Assembly (NCBI GenBank): GCA_947165295.1
Contig: CAMUZU010000004.1
Coordinates: forward strand, 39,776 to 103,775
Source: an uncultured Selenomonadales bacterium
GTDB lineage: Bacteria > Bacillota > Negativicutes > Selenomonadales > Selenomonadaceae
Length of the DNA stretch: 64,000 nucleotides
Direction of reading: 5' to 3'
Shown here: piece after piece, positions 44,410 through 53,836 of the stretch
Layout: each line of letters opens with the position of its first letter
How positions within the stretch are numbered: the stretch's first letter is position 1
Position numbers and translations under genes: made by a program
The notes under the pieces: generated by a model
What the model saw: only the letters and a program-made list of their open reading frames with translations
Told to the model about the DNA's origin: nothing
Database searches by the model: none

Positions 44410-46494
44410 TTATGCCTCGGTAATCTGATTGAACTTGTCGCCGTAAGTCATTGCAATGTTCGTGCGCAGGTTCGCGAAGTAAGTCAAGTTCGCGTCGTCG
44501 TCAATGAACTCCTGCGCGGCGTCGCGTGCCTGAATCAAAATGTCCACGTCGCGGAACACGTCGGCAATCTTCAAGTCGGGCAAGCCGTGTTGCGCCTCGC
44601 CGAAAAACTGTCCGGGGCCGCGAAGTTTTAAATCTTGTTCGGCCAACTTGAAACCGTCGCTCGTGGTCTCCATTGCCTGCAAGCGAATTTTGGCGTCGGA
44701 CTTCATGTCGGCAAGCAAGATGCAGTAAGACTTCTTCGATCCGCGACCGACACGCCCGCGCAGTTGATGAAGTTGCGCCAAACCGAAACGTTCCGCGTGT
44801 TCGACGACCATGACGGTTGCATTGGGCACGTCAACGCCGACTTCGATAACCGTCGTTGCGACGAGTAATTTAATTTCGCCGTCGCGGAAACGTTCCATAA
44901 TGTCATCTTTTTCGCGAGGCTTCAGCTTGCCGTGAATGAGCGCGCAAGGCACGTCCGCGAAAATTCCGCCGCTCAGCATGTCGAAAACTTCTTCGGCGGG
45001 TTCAATGTCTGCCAACGTTTCGGATTCGCTTCGTTCAATCAGCGGACACACGACGTAAGCTTGTCGACCTGCGGCAATTTCTTCGTGAACGAATTCGTAA
45101 ACTTTCTTGCGACTGCGAAACGTCTTGACTGAAGTTTTTATCGGCTTGCGACCGGGCGGCAAATGTTTTATCAGCGACACGTCCAAATCGCCGTAGATTG
45201 TCAACGTCATTGTGCGCGGTATCGGCGTCGCGGTCATGACGAGCATGTCGGGCAACGTCGAAGATTTTTTTTCGAGCGTCGAACGTTGTGCCACGCCGAA
45301 ACGGTGTTGTTCGTCCGTGACGACGAGTCCGAGCTTTGCGAATTTGACGCCTTCTTGTAACAGCGCGTGCGTCCCGATGACAATATCGAATTCGTGCGCG
45401 GAAATTTTTTCGTAAACTTCGTCGCGCATTTTCTGCGTGCGTGTGACTTTTGCGCTTAAAAGTCCGACGCGAATTCCGAGGCCGTCCAAAAGTTTGCTGA
45501 ACTTCTCGAAATGTTGCGCGGCAAGAATTTCAGTCGGTGCCATGAACGCGCCTTGCCAACCGCCTTCGACTGCCTTGACGAGCGCCAAAAGTGCCACGAC
45601 GGTTTTGCCGCTGCCGACGTCGCCTTGAATCAATCGGCGCATTGGAACTTTGCTTTCCATGTCGGCGGACACTTCGAGGAAGACGCGTCGCTGATCGTCG
45701 GTCAACATAAACGGCAAGTCGTTCAAGACCGCGTTGACGAGCCGCCCGTTGGCCGCGTGGGCAATGCCGAGCCGTTCGTCTTGCGTTTGACGCTTGATTA
45801 ACATCAGCCCGCACTGAATCATAAACAGTTCGTCGAAGGCAAGCCGTCTTCGCGCCGTGTCCAATTCGGCGTAACTTTTCGGGAAGTGAATCGTTCGCGC
45901 CGCACGGTCAAGCGAAATTAATTCGTGTTCGTCCAAAATTTTCTGCGGAAGAATTTCTGTCAGCGGCGGCATTGACGTTAAAAGATTTTTTATCGCCGTG
46001 CGCAGGACGTTTTGGGTTATCGCCGCCGTCGACGGGTAAATCGGCATGATTCCGAGTTCGGGCTCTTCGCCTTCGTCGAGGAAGGTGACGCGCTGAACGT
46101 TCATTGCCAACTCATTCGACCACGAATCGATTTTAATCTTGCCGATAACCAGCACGCGCACGCCGCGACGAAGTTTCTGCAGCAGATAATCTTGATTGAA
46201 CCACGTCAGCTGAAGTTCGCCCGTTTCGTCTTCGAGCGTCGCGTTGATAATCGTCAAGTTTCGTGCCCTGCGCGAATTAACGTCGTAAACCCGCCCGACG
46301 ACAAGAGCCGTTTCGCCTTCGACAAGTTCGCTGATTTTCGTCAAGCTTGAGTGATTCTCGTAAGCACGCGGGTAATGCGTCAACAAGTCGTATTTCGTCG
46401 CAATGTTGAGCTTCGCCAAAAGTTTCGCACGTGCGGGGCCGACGCCTTTAACGTACATGACATCATCGGTCAATTCAAATTGAGTTTTGCTCAC
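44410..46494 (-). CDS. recG: ATP-dependent DNA helicase RecG
   Basis: The 694-residue helicase rescues stalled replication forks and branch-migrates Holliday junctions. The wedge domain occupies the N-terminal ~200 residues, then come the helicase motifs RLIQGDVGSGKTVVALLA, GTHALLQEGV, TDEQHRFGVAQR, MTATPIPRT, VGRGSKKSYCILL and QDLKLRGPGQFFGEAQHG. GTG 46494 follows GGAGGACGAACA. Its first ~200 bases are duplicated upstream (46540-46737). Length is normal. Confidence 0.96.
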   Translation of the reverse strand: MSKTQFELTDDVMYVKGVGPARAKLLAKLNIATKYDLLTHYPRAYENHSSLTKISELVEGETALVVGRVYDVNSRRARNLTIINATLEDETGELQLTWFNQDYLLQKLRRGVRVLVIGKIKIDSWSNELAMNVQRVTFLDEGEEPELGIMPIYPSTAAITQNVLRTAIKNLLTSMPPLTEILPQKILDEHELISLDRAARTIHFPKSYAELDTARRRLAFDELFMIQCGLMLIKRQTQDERLGIAHAANGRLVNAVLNDLPFMLTDDQRRVFLEVSADMESKVPMRRLIQGDVGSGKTVVALLALVKAVEGGWQGAFMAPTEILAAQHFEKFSKLLDGLGIRVGLLSAKVTRTQKMRDEVYEKISAHEFDIVIGTHALLQEGVKFAKLGLVVTDEQHRFGVAQRSTLEKKSSTLPDMLVMTATPIPRTMTLTIYGDLDVSLIKHLPPGRKPIKTSVKTFRSRKKVYEFVHEEIAAGRQAYVVCPLIERSESETLADIEPAEEVFDMLSGGIFADVPCALIHGKLKPREKDDIMERFRDGEIKLLVATTVIEVGVDVPNATVMVVEHAERFGLAQLHQLRGRVGRGSKKSYCILLADMKSDAKIRLQAMETTSDGFKLAEQDLKLRGPGQFFGEAQHGLPDLKIADVFRDVDILIQARDAAQEFIDDDANLTYFANLRTNIAMTYGDKFNQITEA

Positions 46495-46531
46495 TGTTCG
46501 TCCTCCAAAAATTTTTTGTCGCGTTACAAGC

Positions 46532-46714
46532 TCACTCGCCGACAAGTTCGCTGATTTTCGTCAAGCTTGAGTGATTCTCGTAAGCACGCGGGTAATGCGT
46601 CAACAAGTCGTATTTCGTCGCAATGTTGAGCTTCGCCAAAAGTTTCGCACGTGCGGGGCCGACGCCTTTAACGTACATGACATCATCGGTCAATTCAAAT
46701 TGAGTTTTGCTCAC
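46532..46714 (-). pseudogene. Duplicated 5' fragment of recG
   Basis: Bases 46540-46737 repeat 46320-46517 (offset 220) with one mismatch, so this is a very recent tandem duplication. It carries the ribosome binding site and GTG of recG and encodes ~58 recG residues before a stop. A truncated RecG wedge peptide could be made, and any promoter upstream now reads through it before the true recG. Confidence 0.9.
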
Positions 46715-46871
46715 TGTTCGTCCTCCGAAAATTTTTTCGCTGATTATAAAGCTTGTCGACGCGGCGGGCAAATCTTGAGTCAAAAAATTATTTCGACGAT
46801 AACGACGTTCACTAAACAACCCGGCGGATATTTTCTGCAATTCAAGTTTCCGGCAAGTTTTCATTGTTGAC

Positions 46872-46900
46872 TTGCCAAACTTGCGGACAAATGCTATACT
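46872..46900 (+). promoter_or_regulatory. Sigma-70 promoter of the first FIFDLQRFD gene
   Basis: TTGCCA (46872-46877), 17 bases, TATACT (46895-46900). GGGAGG and ATG 46930 follow. Confidence 0.65.
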
Positions 46901-46929
46901 GTGCAAAATTTTTTGGGAGGTAATGCCTA

Positions 46930-49029
46930 ATGGCAGAGTTTATATTTGACCTTCAACGCTTCGATAGCAGCGAAGGCTCCAAAGGCGGTTCCAGTTCCGA
47001 CAGCAGAGGCGGCTCCGGCGGCTCCGGCGGCAACAACAGCTACACCGGCTACAGCAACACCGGTCACACTTTATTCGGCACGAACGGCGGCAGCGGCTAC
47101 AGCAACACCGGTCACACTCAAAGCGGCGCGAATGTCGGCAGCGGCTCCGGCTGGGAGCCGCGAATTCGCAAAGCCGGCGAAATCATCTTCCCGTTGTTCA
47201 TGGACATGGTAACGGCCAACTCTTTCGCAAACGCCGCGTGGTCGAACTATGTCGACACGTTCATCAATTACCCTGAACTCGTCTTCCAATACGACTTCAA
47301 AGACAACATCATCGATACGATTGGCGTGAGCCGTCTCAACCACACCTATATGCAAAACGACGCTTACGACGTGATCAACCTCACCGACGCAACTGTCGGC
47401 AACCTCGTCGAATACTTCACCTTCAGCGACACCGACAAATCACTTGCGCTTGTCTTCGACACGGGTGCGGTTCTCGAATTCAACATTGACGTTGTTTCGC
47501 CTGTGTTCAACTTCGTAAACGGCGAAAGCATGATGTACAGCGCGATTGAAGACGAATGGCTCACCGGCAACGAAATGACTGCCGAGCACGACTTCTGGGC
47601 AACGGCTTTCCGCTACAGCGGCACGGGTATCGTCGACAACTTCGCAGTCACCCAAACCGTCAACACCGGCTTGCTCGACGTGGGCGGCGCGGACACGATT
47701 TATCTGTACGACGTGCTTGATCTGTACGACGTGCTTGACGTAGTCGACGACAACAGCATCACGCTCGTGTTCCCGACCGGCGGCGCGTTGGTTGTCGAAA
47801 ACAGCTCGACCTATTCGCCCGATTTCATTTTCGCGGACGGCTCGTCTAAATACTACAACCGCGAACTGGACGAATGGCGCGATTCCTCATTGAAAGCTTC
47901 CGACGCGGCGGAATCTTACGCGGCTTATGAGCAGGCGGCTTACGCGGCGGGCTTCACCACGGTTTGCGACGCTTCCTTGTACACCGACAACATGTTCCCC
48001 GTGACGTCTTTTGCAAGCACGTTGGTTTACGACACCGACAGCTACGACAAGATTTATTTCCAAGACGCGGTTTATGAGAACGTCGAATTGATGACGACCA
48101 GCGAAGATGACGGCAGATCTTACATCGACATCGTGTTTGACACGGGTGCCGTCACCAGAATCGGCTACCTGCAAAACTTCTCGCCGTCTTTGGTTTTCGC
48201 CGACGGTCAAACCATGGGCTACGACGCTCGCACGGACACTTTCAGCACGGCTTATGCAACCGACGGCGAAAATGTCAACGAAGTTGCGCTTACCGTTTGG
48301 GACAACAGCCTCGTTTATCAGGCGGGCGACGAAGACATCATCTACTTCCCCGACGGCTCTGTTGCAAACATCGTCGACGTCCGCGCGAACGACTACTACA
48401 TCGACTTCACGTTCAACACGGGCACGACCACAAGCATTCGTTACACGGATGAATATTCGCCCGACTTCATCTTCGGCGGCGATCCGTCGACTCATTACCA
48501 TTACAACTACTTGGACGGCTGGTCTTCGGGCACGACGTTCTACAGCGGCATCAACTACGCCGACCAAATCACCTTGAGCCGCGGCGCAAACCTGTTCGTC
48601 TACGACACGACTGCCGCCGACACAATCTATTTCCCCGACGCGACGCTCGGAAACATCCTCAACGTCAGCTCGAACGGCTACGACATCAAGTTCCTGTTCG
48701 ACACGGGCGCGGCAACGGAAGTTCGCTACATCGGCACGACTTCGCCGACATTTATCTTGGCGGAAGGCGTTCCCTGGCACTACGACGCACTCACAGCCGA
48801 ATGGAATATCGGTTCGGCCGACCTTGCCGAAAGCGCCGATCTGTGGGGCGACGTTGCTCCTGCAGATGACTTGTTGACGGGCGGCACGATTGCTTCCGAC
48901 GCGACGTTGAGCGACTTGGTTGCTCCTGTCGCAGACGTGACTTCGTTCAACGCGGGCAATGCCTTCGACGCACAGAGCACGGGCGAATTCGTCGTTGTCG
49001 CGGCTGATTCGTCGCAGAAAACCGCTTAA
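46930..49029 (+). CDS. FIFDLQRFD-type repeat protein, 5 repeat units
   Basis: The 699-residue protein begins MAEFIFDLQRFDSS, shared with the next gene, then a Gly/Ser-rich linker. Residues ~115-620 hold about five units of ~80-85 residues: a strand with VSR/NxxVY, an acidic D(E)D-IYF-DA step, an FDTG(A/T) turn and an SPxFxFADG ending. The C-terminal ~70 residues (SADLWGDVAPADDLL, GEFVVVAAD) match the end of the second protein. There is no classical signal peptide, Sec cleavage site or membrane helix. Secretion by a leader/tail-dependent route is possible. A cell-surface or matrix role is inferred. Confidence 0.78.
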   Translation: MAEFIFDLQRFDSSEGSKGGSSSDSRGGSGGSGGNNSYTGYSNTGHTLFGTNGGSGYSNTGHTQSGANVGSGSGWEPRIRKAGEIIFPLFMDMVTANSFANAAWSNYVDTFINYPELVFQYDFKDNIIDTIGVSRLNHTYMQNDAYDVINLTDATVGNLVEYFTFSDTDKSLALVFDTGAVLEFNIDVVSPVFNFVNGESMMYSAIEDEWLTGNEMTAEHDFWATAFRYSGTGIVDNFAVTQTVNTGLLDVGGADTIYLYDVLDLYDVLDVVDDNSITLVFPTGGALVVENSSTYSPDFIFADGSSKYYNRELDEWRDSSLKASDAAESYAAYEQAAYAAGFTTVCDASLYTDNMFPVTSFASTLVYDTDSYDKIYFQDAVYENVELMTTSEDDGRSYIDIVFDTGAVTRIGYLQNFSPSLVFADGQTMGYDARTDTFSTAYATDGENVNEVALTVWDNSLVYQAGDEDIIYFPDGSVANIVDVRANDYYIDFTFNTGTTTSIRYTDEYSPDFIFGGDPSTHYHYNYLDGWSSGTTFYSGINYADQITLSRGANLFVYDTTAADTIYFPDATLGNILNVSSNGYDIKFLFDTGAATEVRYIGTTSPTFILAEGVPWHYDALTAEWNIGSADLAESADLWGDVAPADDLLTGGTIASDATLSDLVAPVADVTSFNAGNAFDAQSTGEFVVVAADSSQKTA

Positions 49030-49050
49030 CATTTCACCGACATCAATATA

Positions 49051-49081
49051 CCCGACGGTCAACGGACTGTCGGGTTTTTTT
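49051..49081 (+). terminator. Rho-independent terminator after the first repeat protein gene
   Basis: CCCGACGGTC/GGACTGTCGGG stem followed by seven T. Downstream, 49107-49140 is a partial copy of 48937-48970 from the gene's 3' region. Confidence 0.8.
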
Positions 49082-49179
49082 CGTGCGCACATCAAGCAAC
49101 TTGTCGACGTGACTTCGTTCGACGCGGGCAATGAATTTAATCGCCTGCCGGTTTAATGAAAATTTTTCTGCCGTGAATA

Positions 49180-49209
49180 TTGTCAAAGTAACCGGTCAAC
49201 CGGTATAAT
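49180..49209 (+). promoter_or_regulatory. Strong promoter of the second FIFDLQRFD gene with a palindromic spacer
   Basis: TTGTCA (49180-49185), 18 bases, TATAAT (49204-49209). The spacer and the first base of the -10 box form two ACCGGT hexamers separated by CA, a possible operator. Confidence 0.7.
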
Positions 49210-49242
49210 TGCGTCAAATTTTTCAGGAGGTGTAATTGCCCC

Positions 49243-52200
49243 ATGTCTGAATTCATATTCGACTTACAACGCTTCGACGGCGGCAGCTCAAGCGGCTCAA
49301 GCTCAGGCTCAAGCGGCGGCACGGGCGCATCAAGCGGCGGTTCCAACGCGTCGACCGACGGCAGCGGTTCGTCCATCTTGCTTTGGAAGGACGACTGGAA
49401 AGCTTACTCCACGAAGGACAGATCCGCCTTCGCGGCGACGGCTTACGAGACGCTCAAAACGGTTCCGCCGAACGAATACGTTGCCACGGCAGGTGCCGAC
49501 CTCATTACCGTCAGCGGACTGGTCAACAACGTCGTCTACGGCGTCGACCGCTTCGACAACATCAAATTCACCGACTTGTATCTGGAGAGTTTCGCGCTGT
49601 TCTACAACTACGCGGAAAGTGCCGGCTACGTCGACATGATTTTCAGCCCGGGGACGGTCACGCGCCTGTACCTCACGGACAATGTCACGCCGTCGTTGAC
49701 TTTCGCAAGCGGTTTGAGCGAAACTTACAGCCTTGACTTGAAAACGTGGTTCGGCTCGGCGGAACTTATGACTTCGACGGCCTATTGGAACGCGGACGGT
49801 ATCTTGGACAACTACGCCCGTTACTTCAGCACGCAAGGCGTCGACGGCATTGCGGAAAATTTACCCGTCAGCCGCACGGTCAACACCTTCGTCAGCGCGG
49901 GCGACCAAGATGACGTTTATCTTTACGACGTCAGTTCGTTGGCGGAAATCGCCGTGAAGGAAGGCACGGCTTCCAAAGTCCCGACCGTCAACGCCGACGG
50001 CACGGTCACGGACACGCAAAGCAACGCACTCAATTTGGCATTCACCAACGGCACAGCGGCACTCATTTATTACAACACCAGCGACGATTCGTTGCCCACA
50101 CGCGATTATTCGCCGATTTTTTATTTGGCGGACGGCTCGGCTTACGTCTACAACACGACGTTGGGTTGGCGCACTTACGAACAAGCTTTTGCGGACAAGA
50201 CTGCGGCAGATGCGGCGGAAGCTCAAGCGGCCGTCGACAAGGCAGCCTTCGACGCAAACTTCAACCGCGTTTACGACGCCGACGCCGGAACTTATGTCGA
50301 CGAGAACGGCGTCACTCAAACCGTCGTTGACGACAACTTCAGGACTTCGCGCTGGTTCAACACAATGGTCTACAGCGGCTCTTCAAACAACGACATTTAC
50401 TTCGACGACGCGCTTGCGGCAAATGTTGTCGGCGTCGTTCACGAAGACGAATCGCACTTCGATATCTTCTTCGACACGGGCATGTTGGCAAGGATCGAGT
50501 ATTCGGGCGTTATCTCGCCGATTCTTCATTTCGCGGACGGCGCGGCTTATGCTTACAATTACGCAGTGAAAGATTTCATTCCCGCGCAGTCCGGCACAAA
50601 AGCCGCAAGTTCAGCCGACCTTGCCGAATCAGCCGACCTTGCCGTTTCTTACGACATCACTCAGCAACAAGACGGCTCTTGGCGCGACGAAAGCGGCAAA
50701 ATCTACGAACCTGTCTCGGAAGGTAAATTTAGAGACAAACAAGGAAACATTTACGACCGGAAAGGCAACCCCATTGTGGAGCCCGACGGCGGCGGCAGTT
50801 CGGGTTCGGACGGCAACACGGTAAAAGACGGCGGCAGCGGCAGCGACAGGCTTGATATCGACTCAACCGCTTATGAAGGTTTGCACGAAGACTTCGTGGT
50901 CAGCCGCGGCGCGGACAGCTTCATCAACAAAGTCACTGCGGAAGACGACATTCACCTGCCCGACGCGGCACTTGCCAACGTCACCGACATTGACATCACA
51001 AGCGACTACAACATCGTGCTCACATTCGACACGGGCAAAACTCTGCGCGTCGTCGACAAGAGCATCGTCTCGCCGGTGTTCCACTTCGCCGACGGCAGCA
51101 ACGTGGTTTACAACTGGTCTGCCAATCAGTGGACGGGCGTCACCGAAGCGACTGCGGACGTTGCCGAAAACTTCCCCGCGCTCGTGGGTGTGAACAACTT
51201 CATCCGCAATGCCGGCGACGAAGATTACGTTTACTTCGACACGACGGCGGATCACGTCGCGCAAATTCAAACCAAACCGTATTACGTCGTGTACACCTTC
51301 GACAACGGCTCAAGCACGGCGGTAAGATACACCGACGCTTCTTCGCCGACTTTCGTTTTCGCGGACGGGTCAGTTTCTCGTTGGCTCGCCTCCGAAACCG
51401 ACGACTACAGCACAATTTACGACACGTCTCAAAGCGGCAATGACTACACAACACGCGAAGACTTTTTCCTCAGCAAGGAACTCAACAACATCGTCTATGA
51501 CGCGGGCGGCGAAGACACGCTTCATTTCGTCGACGCGGCTTATTCGGACGTTGCCGAGTTGACCAATCCCAACGGCTACACAATCGACGTCATGTTCAAC
51601 AACGGCAAAGTCACAACCGTCGAGTGGTGGGAGTACTTCTCGCCGCTGTTCAAGTTCGCGGACGGCACGACGCTTGCTTACGATTACAGCGCGGAAATTT
51701 GGGGCAACGGCTATGTGGCAACCGAAGGCGTCGCGGAAAACATCACCGTCAGCCACGGCGTCAACAACGTCATTCACGACACCCGACCGGAAGACACCGT
51801 TACCTTCGTCGACGCGGCTTTGTCGAACGTCACGAACTACGACGTGCTTGACCGCAACAACCTGCGACTTTTCTTCGACAACGGCACGGTCAGCACGATT
51901 CAGTTCTGGGACATCAATTCGCCGACAATCCAATTCGCCGACGGCGGCACGCTCTCTTACAACTATTCAACCGAAACGTGGAGCAACAGCAGTTACGCCA
52001 CGGCTCAAACTTACAACGGCACCGCAACGCTGAGCAAAATGGCAACAAACGACGTCACCGCGGGCGCGGCGGACACCGTCTTTATCAGCGACGCGACGGC
52101 CGACAACATCAAGAACACGTATATTTCAATGTCGAGCTACAGCCCGTACATTCAATACACCTTCAACACGGGCACGACCACGACCGTCAACTACAACTCC

Positions 52201-53391
52201 GACGAAGGCTTGACGCCCAACATCGTCTTGGGTGACGGCACGAGCTATCAATACGTCACGTACAAGCCGAAATACGCTCAAGTCGACAACATTCAAGTCA
52301 GCAAGGCAAACAACAGCATCGTCTATTACGCGGACGACGAGGATTATGTTTCCGTCGTCGACGCGGCAGTTTCGGACATCACGAGCTTTGGCGATTCTTA
52401 CGGCAGGGCGGAACTCACGTTCAACACGGGCAAGACCTTGACCGTCGGCATGTACGACGACGTTTCGCCGCTGTTCCTGTTTGCGGACGGCAACACTCTC
52501 GTTTATTCCGACACGTCGAAATCTTGGAGTGCTCCGACATACGCAACCGCAAATCCCGACACGTTCAACTTGAGCAGTACCGCAACAAACCTTATCGTCG
52601 GCGCGGACGGAAACGACACGGTTTATCTCCTCGACGCGGCAAGCACAAACCTCACCGACCTTAACGTCTACGACTCTTACGGCACAATCGGCCTCACGTT
52701 TGAAAACGGCGGCAACACGACCGTCAAATACACGGGCAACGTTACGCCGGCGATTGTTCTGTCGGACGGCTATATTCAATACAACGTTTACGATCCGACT
52801 TACGAAACGGAAACGTTCAACTTGAGCCGCACCGAAGACAACATCGTCTACAATTACGCTTATCCCGAAGACGTCGTCAACTTCACCGACGCGACGCTGT
52901 CAAACGTCAGCAACATCACCTTCCATGATTATTCGTACGTGAGCTTCTTGTTTGACACGGGCGCGGAAACTGCCGTCAGCTACCTCAATTACGTCAGAGG
53001 CGTTACGCCGGAGTTCACCTTCGCGGACGGCGCGACTTATCGTTACGTCAACGAAAACGCCGCCGACAGCGTATCCGCCGAAAAGAACGTTTGGCAAGTC
53101 AAAGACGCGGCAGGCAACTGGACAACCACAAGCGATTTTGCCGCCATTCCCACGACGAACGCGAACTCAAGCGCAGACTTGGCTTCGAGTGCCGACCTGT
53201 GGGGCGACGTTGCTCCTGCGGATGATTTGTTCGCGGGCGGCTCGTTCGTCACCGACGCGACGTTGACAGACCTTGTGGCTCCCGCCGACATTGCAACTTC
53301 GTTCGACGCGGCTGACGTCTTCGGCACGCAGAGCGCGGGCGAATTCGTCATTGCAAGCGCGGCAATTGATTCTACACAAAAGAGCGCGTAA
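49243..53391 (+). CDS. FIFDLQRFD-type giant repeat protein, 12 repeat units
   Basis: The 1382-residue protein begins MSEFIFDLQRFDGG and a Ser/Gly-rich linker. About 12 units of ~80-100 residues follow, each with N-x-V-Y or T-N, an acidic turn such as DEDYVYF, the DA step, an FDTG or FNTG turn and SPxFxFADG. Unit sequences are diverged rather than identical, suggesting old expansion. The C-terminal ~75 residues (SADLWGDVAPADDLF, GEFVIASAAIDSTQ) match those of the first protein, so both termini are conserved and only the repeat number differs. The 3' end is copied four times downstream. Surface, matrix or adhesin role is inferred; the family is unknown to me. Confidence 0.78.
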   Translation: MSEFIFDLQRFDGGSSSGSSSGSSGGTGASSGGSNASTDGSGSSILLWKDDWKAYSTKDRSAFAATAYETLKTVPPNEYVATAGADLITVSGLVNNVVYGVDRFDNIKFTDLYLESFALFYNYAESAGYVDMIFSPGTVTRLYLTDNVTPSLTFASGLSETYSLDLKTWFGSAELMTSTAYWNADGILDNYARYFSTQGVDGIAENLPVSRTVNTFVSAGDQDDVYLYDVSSLAEIAVKEGTASKVPTVNADGTVTDTQSNALNLAFTNGTAALIYYNTSDDSLPTRDYSPIFYLADGSAYVYNTTLGWRTYEQAFADKTAADAAEAQAAVDKAAFDANFNRVYDADAGTYVDENGVTQTVVDDNFRTSRWFNTMVYSGSSNNDIYFDDALAANVVGVVHEDESHFDIFFDTGMLARIEYSGVISPILHFADGAAYAYNYAVKDFIPAQSGTKAASSADLAESADLAVSYDITQQQDGSWRDESGKIYEPVSEGKFRDKQGNIYDRKGNPIVEPDGGGSSGSDGNTVKDGGSGSDRLDIDSTAYEGLHEDFVVSRGADSFINKVTAEDDIHLPDAALANVTDIDITSDYNIVLTFDTGKTLRVVDKSIVSPVFHFADGSNVVYNWSANQWTGVTEATADVAENFPALVGVNNFIRNAGDEDYVYFDTTADHVAQIQTKPYYVVYTFDNGSSTAVRYTDASSPTFVFADGSVSRWLASETDDYSTIYDTSQSGNDYTTREDFFLSKELNNIVYDAGGEDTLHFVDAAYSDVAELTNPNGYTIDVMFNNGKVTTVEWWEYFSPLFKFADGTTLAYDYSAEIWGNGYVATEGVAENITVSHGVNNVIHDTRPEDTVTFVDAALSNVTNYDVLDRNNLRLFFDNGTVSTIQFWDINSPTIQFADGGTLSYNYSTETWSNSSYATAQTYNGTATLSKMATNDVTAGAADTVFISDATADNIKNTYISMSSYSPYIQYTFNTGTTTTVNYNSDEGLTPNIVLGDGTSYQYVTYKPKYAQVDNIQVSKANNSIVYYADDEDYVSVVDAAVSDITSFGDSYGRAELTFNTGKTLTVGMYDDVSPLFLFADGNTLVYSDTSKSWSAPTYATANPDTFNLSSTATNLIVGADGNDTVYLLDAASTNLTDLNVYDSYGTIGLTFENGGNTTVKYTGNVTPAIVLSDGYIQYNVYDPTYETETFNLSRTEDNIVYNYAYPEDVVNFTDATLSNVSNITFHDYSYVSFLFDTGAETAVSYLNYVRGVTPEFTFADGATYRYVNENAADSVSAEKNVWQVKDAAGNWTTTSDFAAIPTTNANSSADLASSADLWGDVAPADDLFAGGSFVTDATLTDLVAPADIATSFDAADVFGTQSAGEFVIASAAIDSTQKSA

Positions 53392-53420
53392 ACTTTCACC
53401 GACGCAAACAAAAAGCCCGA

Positions 53421-53799
53421 CACGCAGAGCGCGGGCGAATTTGTCATTGCAAGCGCGGCAATTGATTCGACGCATAAGACCGCGTAAACTTTCACCGACG
53501 CAAACAAAAAGCCCGACAGTCAACGCGGGCGAATTCGTCATTGCAAGCGCGGCGATTGATTCGACGCATAAGACCGCGTAAACTTTCACCGACGTAAACA
53601 AAAGCCCGACACGCAGAGCGCGGGCGAATTTGTCATTGCAAGCGCGGCAATTGATTCGACGCATAAGACCGCGTAAACTTTCACCGACGCAAACAAAAAG
53701 CCCGACAGTCAACGCGGGCGAATTCGTCATTGCAAGCGCGGCGATTGATTCGACGCATAAGACCGCGTAAACTTTCACCGACGCAAACAAAAAGCCCGG
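53421..53799 (+). repeat. Tandem array of four copies of the gene's own 3' end
   Basis: Four units of 93-96 bases each contain the coding sequence for the tail SAGEFVIASAAIDSTHKTA, the stop TAA and a trailer TTTCACCGACGCAAACAAA. They alternate in two versions (53421/53610 and 53517/53706), giving a pair-wise period of ~189 bases. The last copy runs into the terminator at 53795. There are no unique spacers and no CRISPR character. Confidence 0.92.
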
Positions 53800-53825
53800 C
53801 AGTCAACCGACCGTCGGGTTTTTTC
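53795..53825 (+). terminator. Rho-independent terminator of the repeat protein gene
   Basis: CCCGGCAGTC/GACCGTCGGG stem followed by six T. It is nearly the same hairpin as at 49051. Confidence 0.78.
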
Positions 53826-53836
53826 GTGCGTTGAAT

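Noticed and set aside
46930..53391. RTX toxin or adhesin of the calcium-binding nonapeptide type
   Set aside because: Acidic turns are present but the GGxGxDxxx nonapeptide repeat is not, and no type I secretion genes are visible.
53421..53799. CRISPR array at the tandem 93-96-bp units
   Set aside because: Units follow one another directly, match the 3' end of the adjacent gene, have no unique spacers and no cas genes are near.
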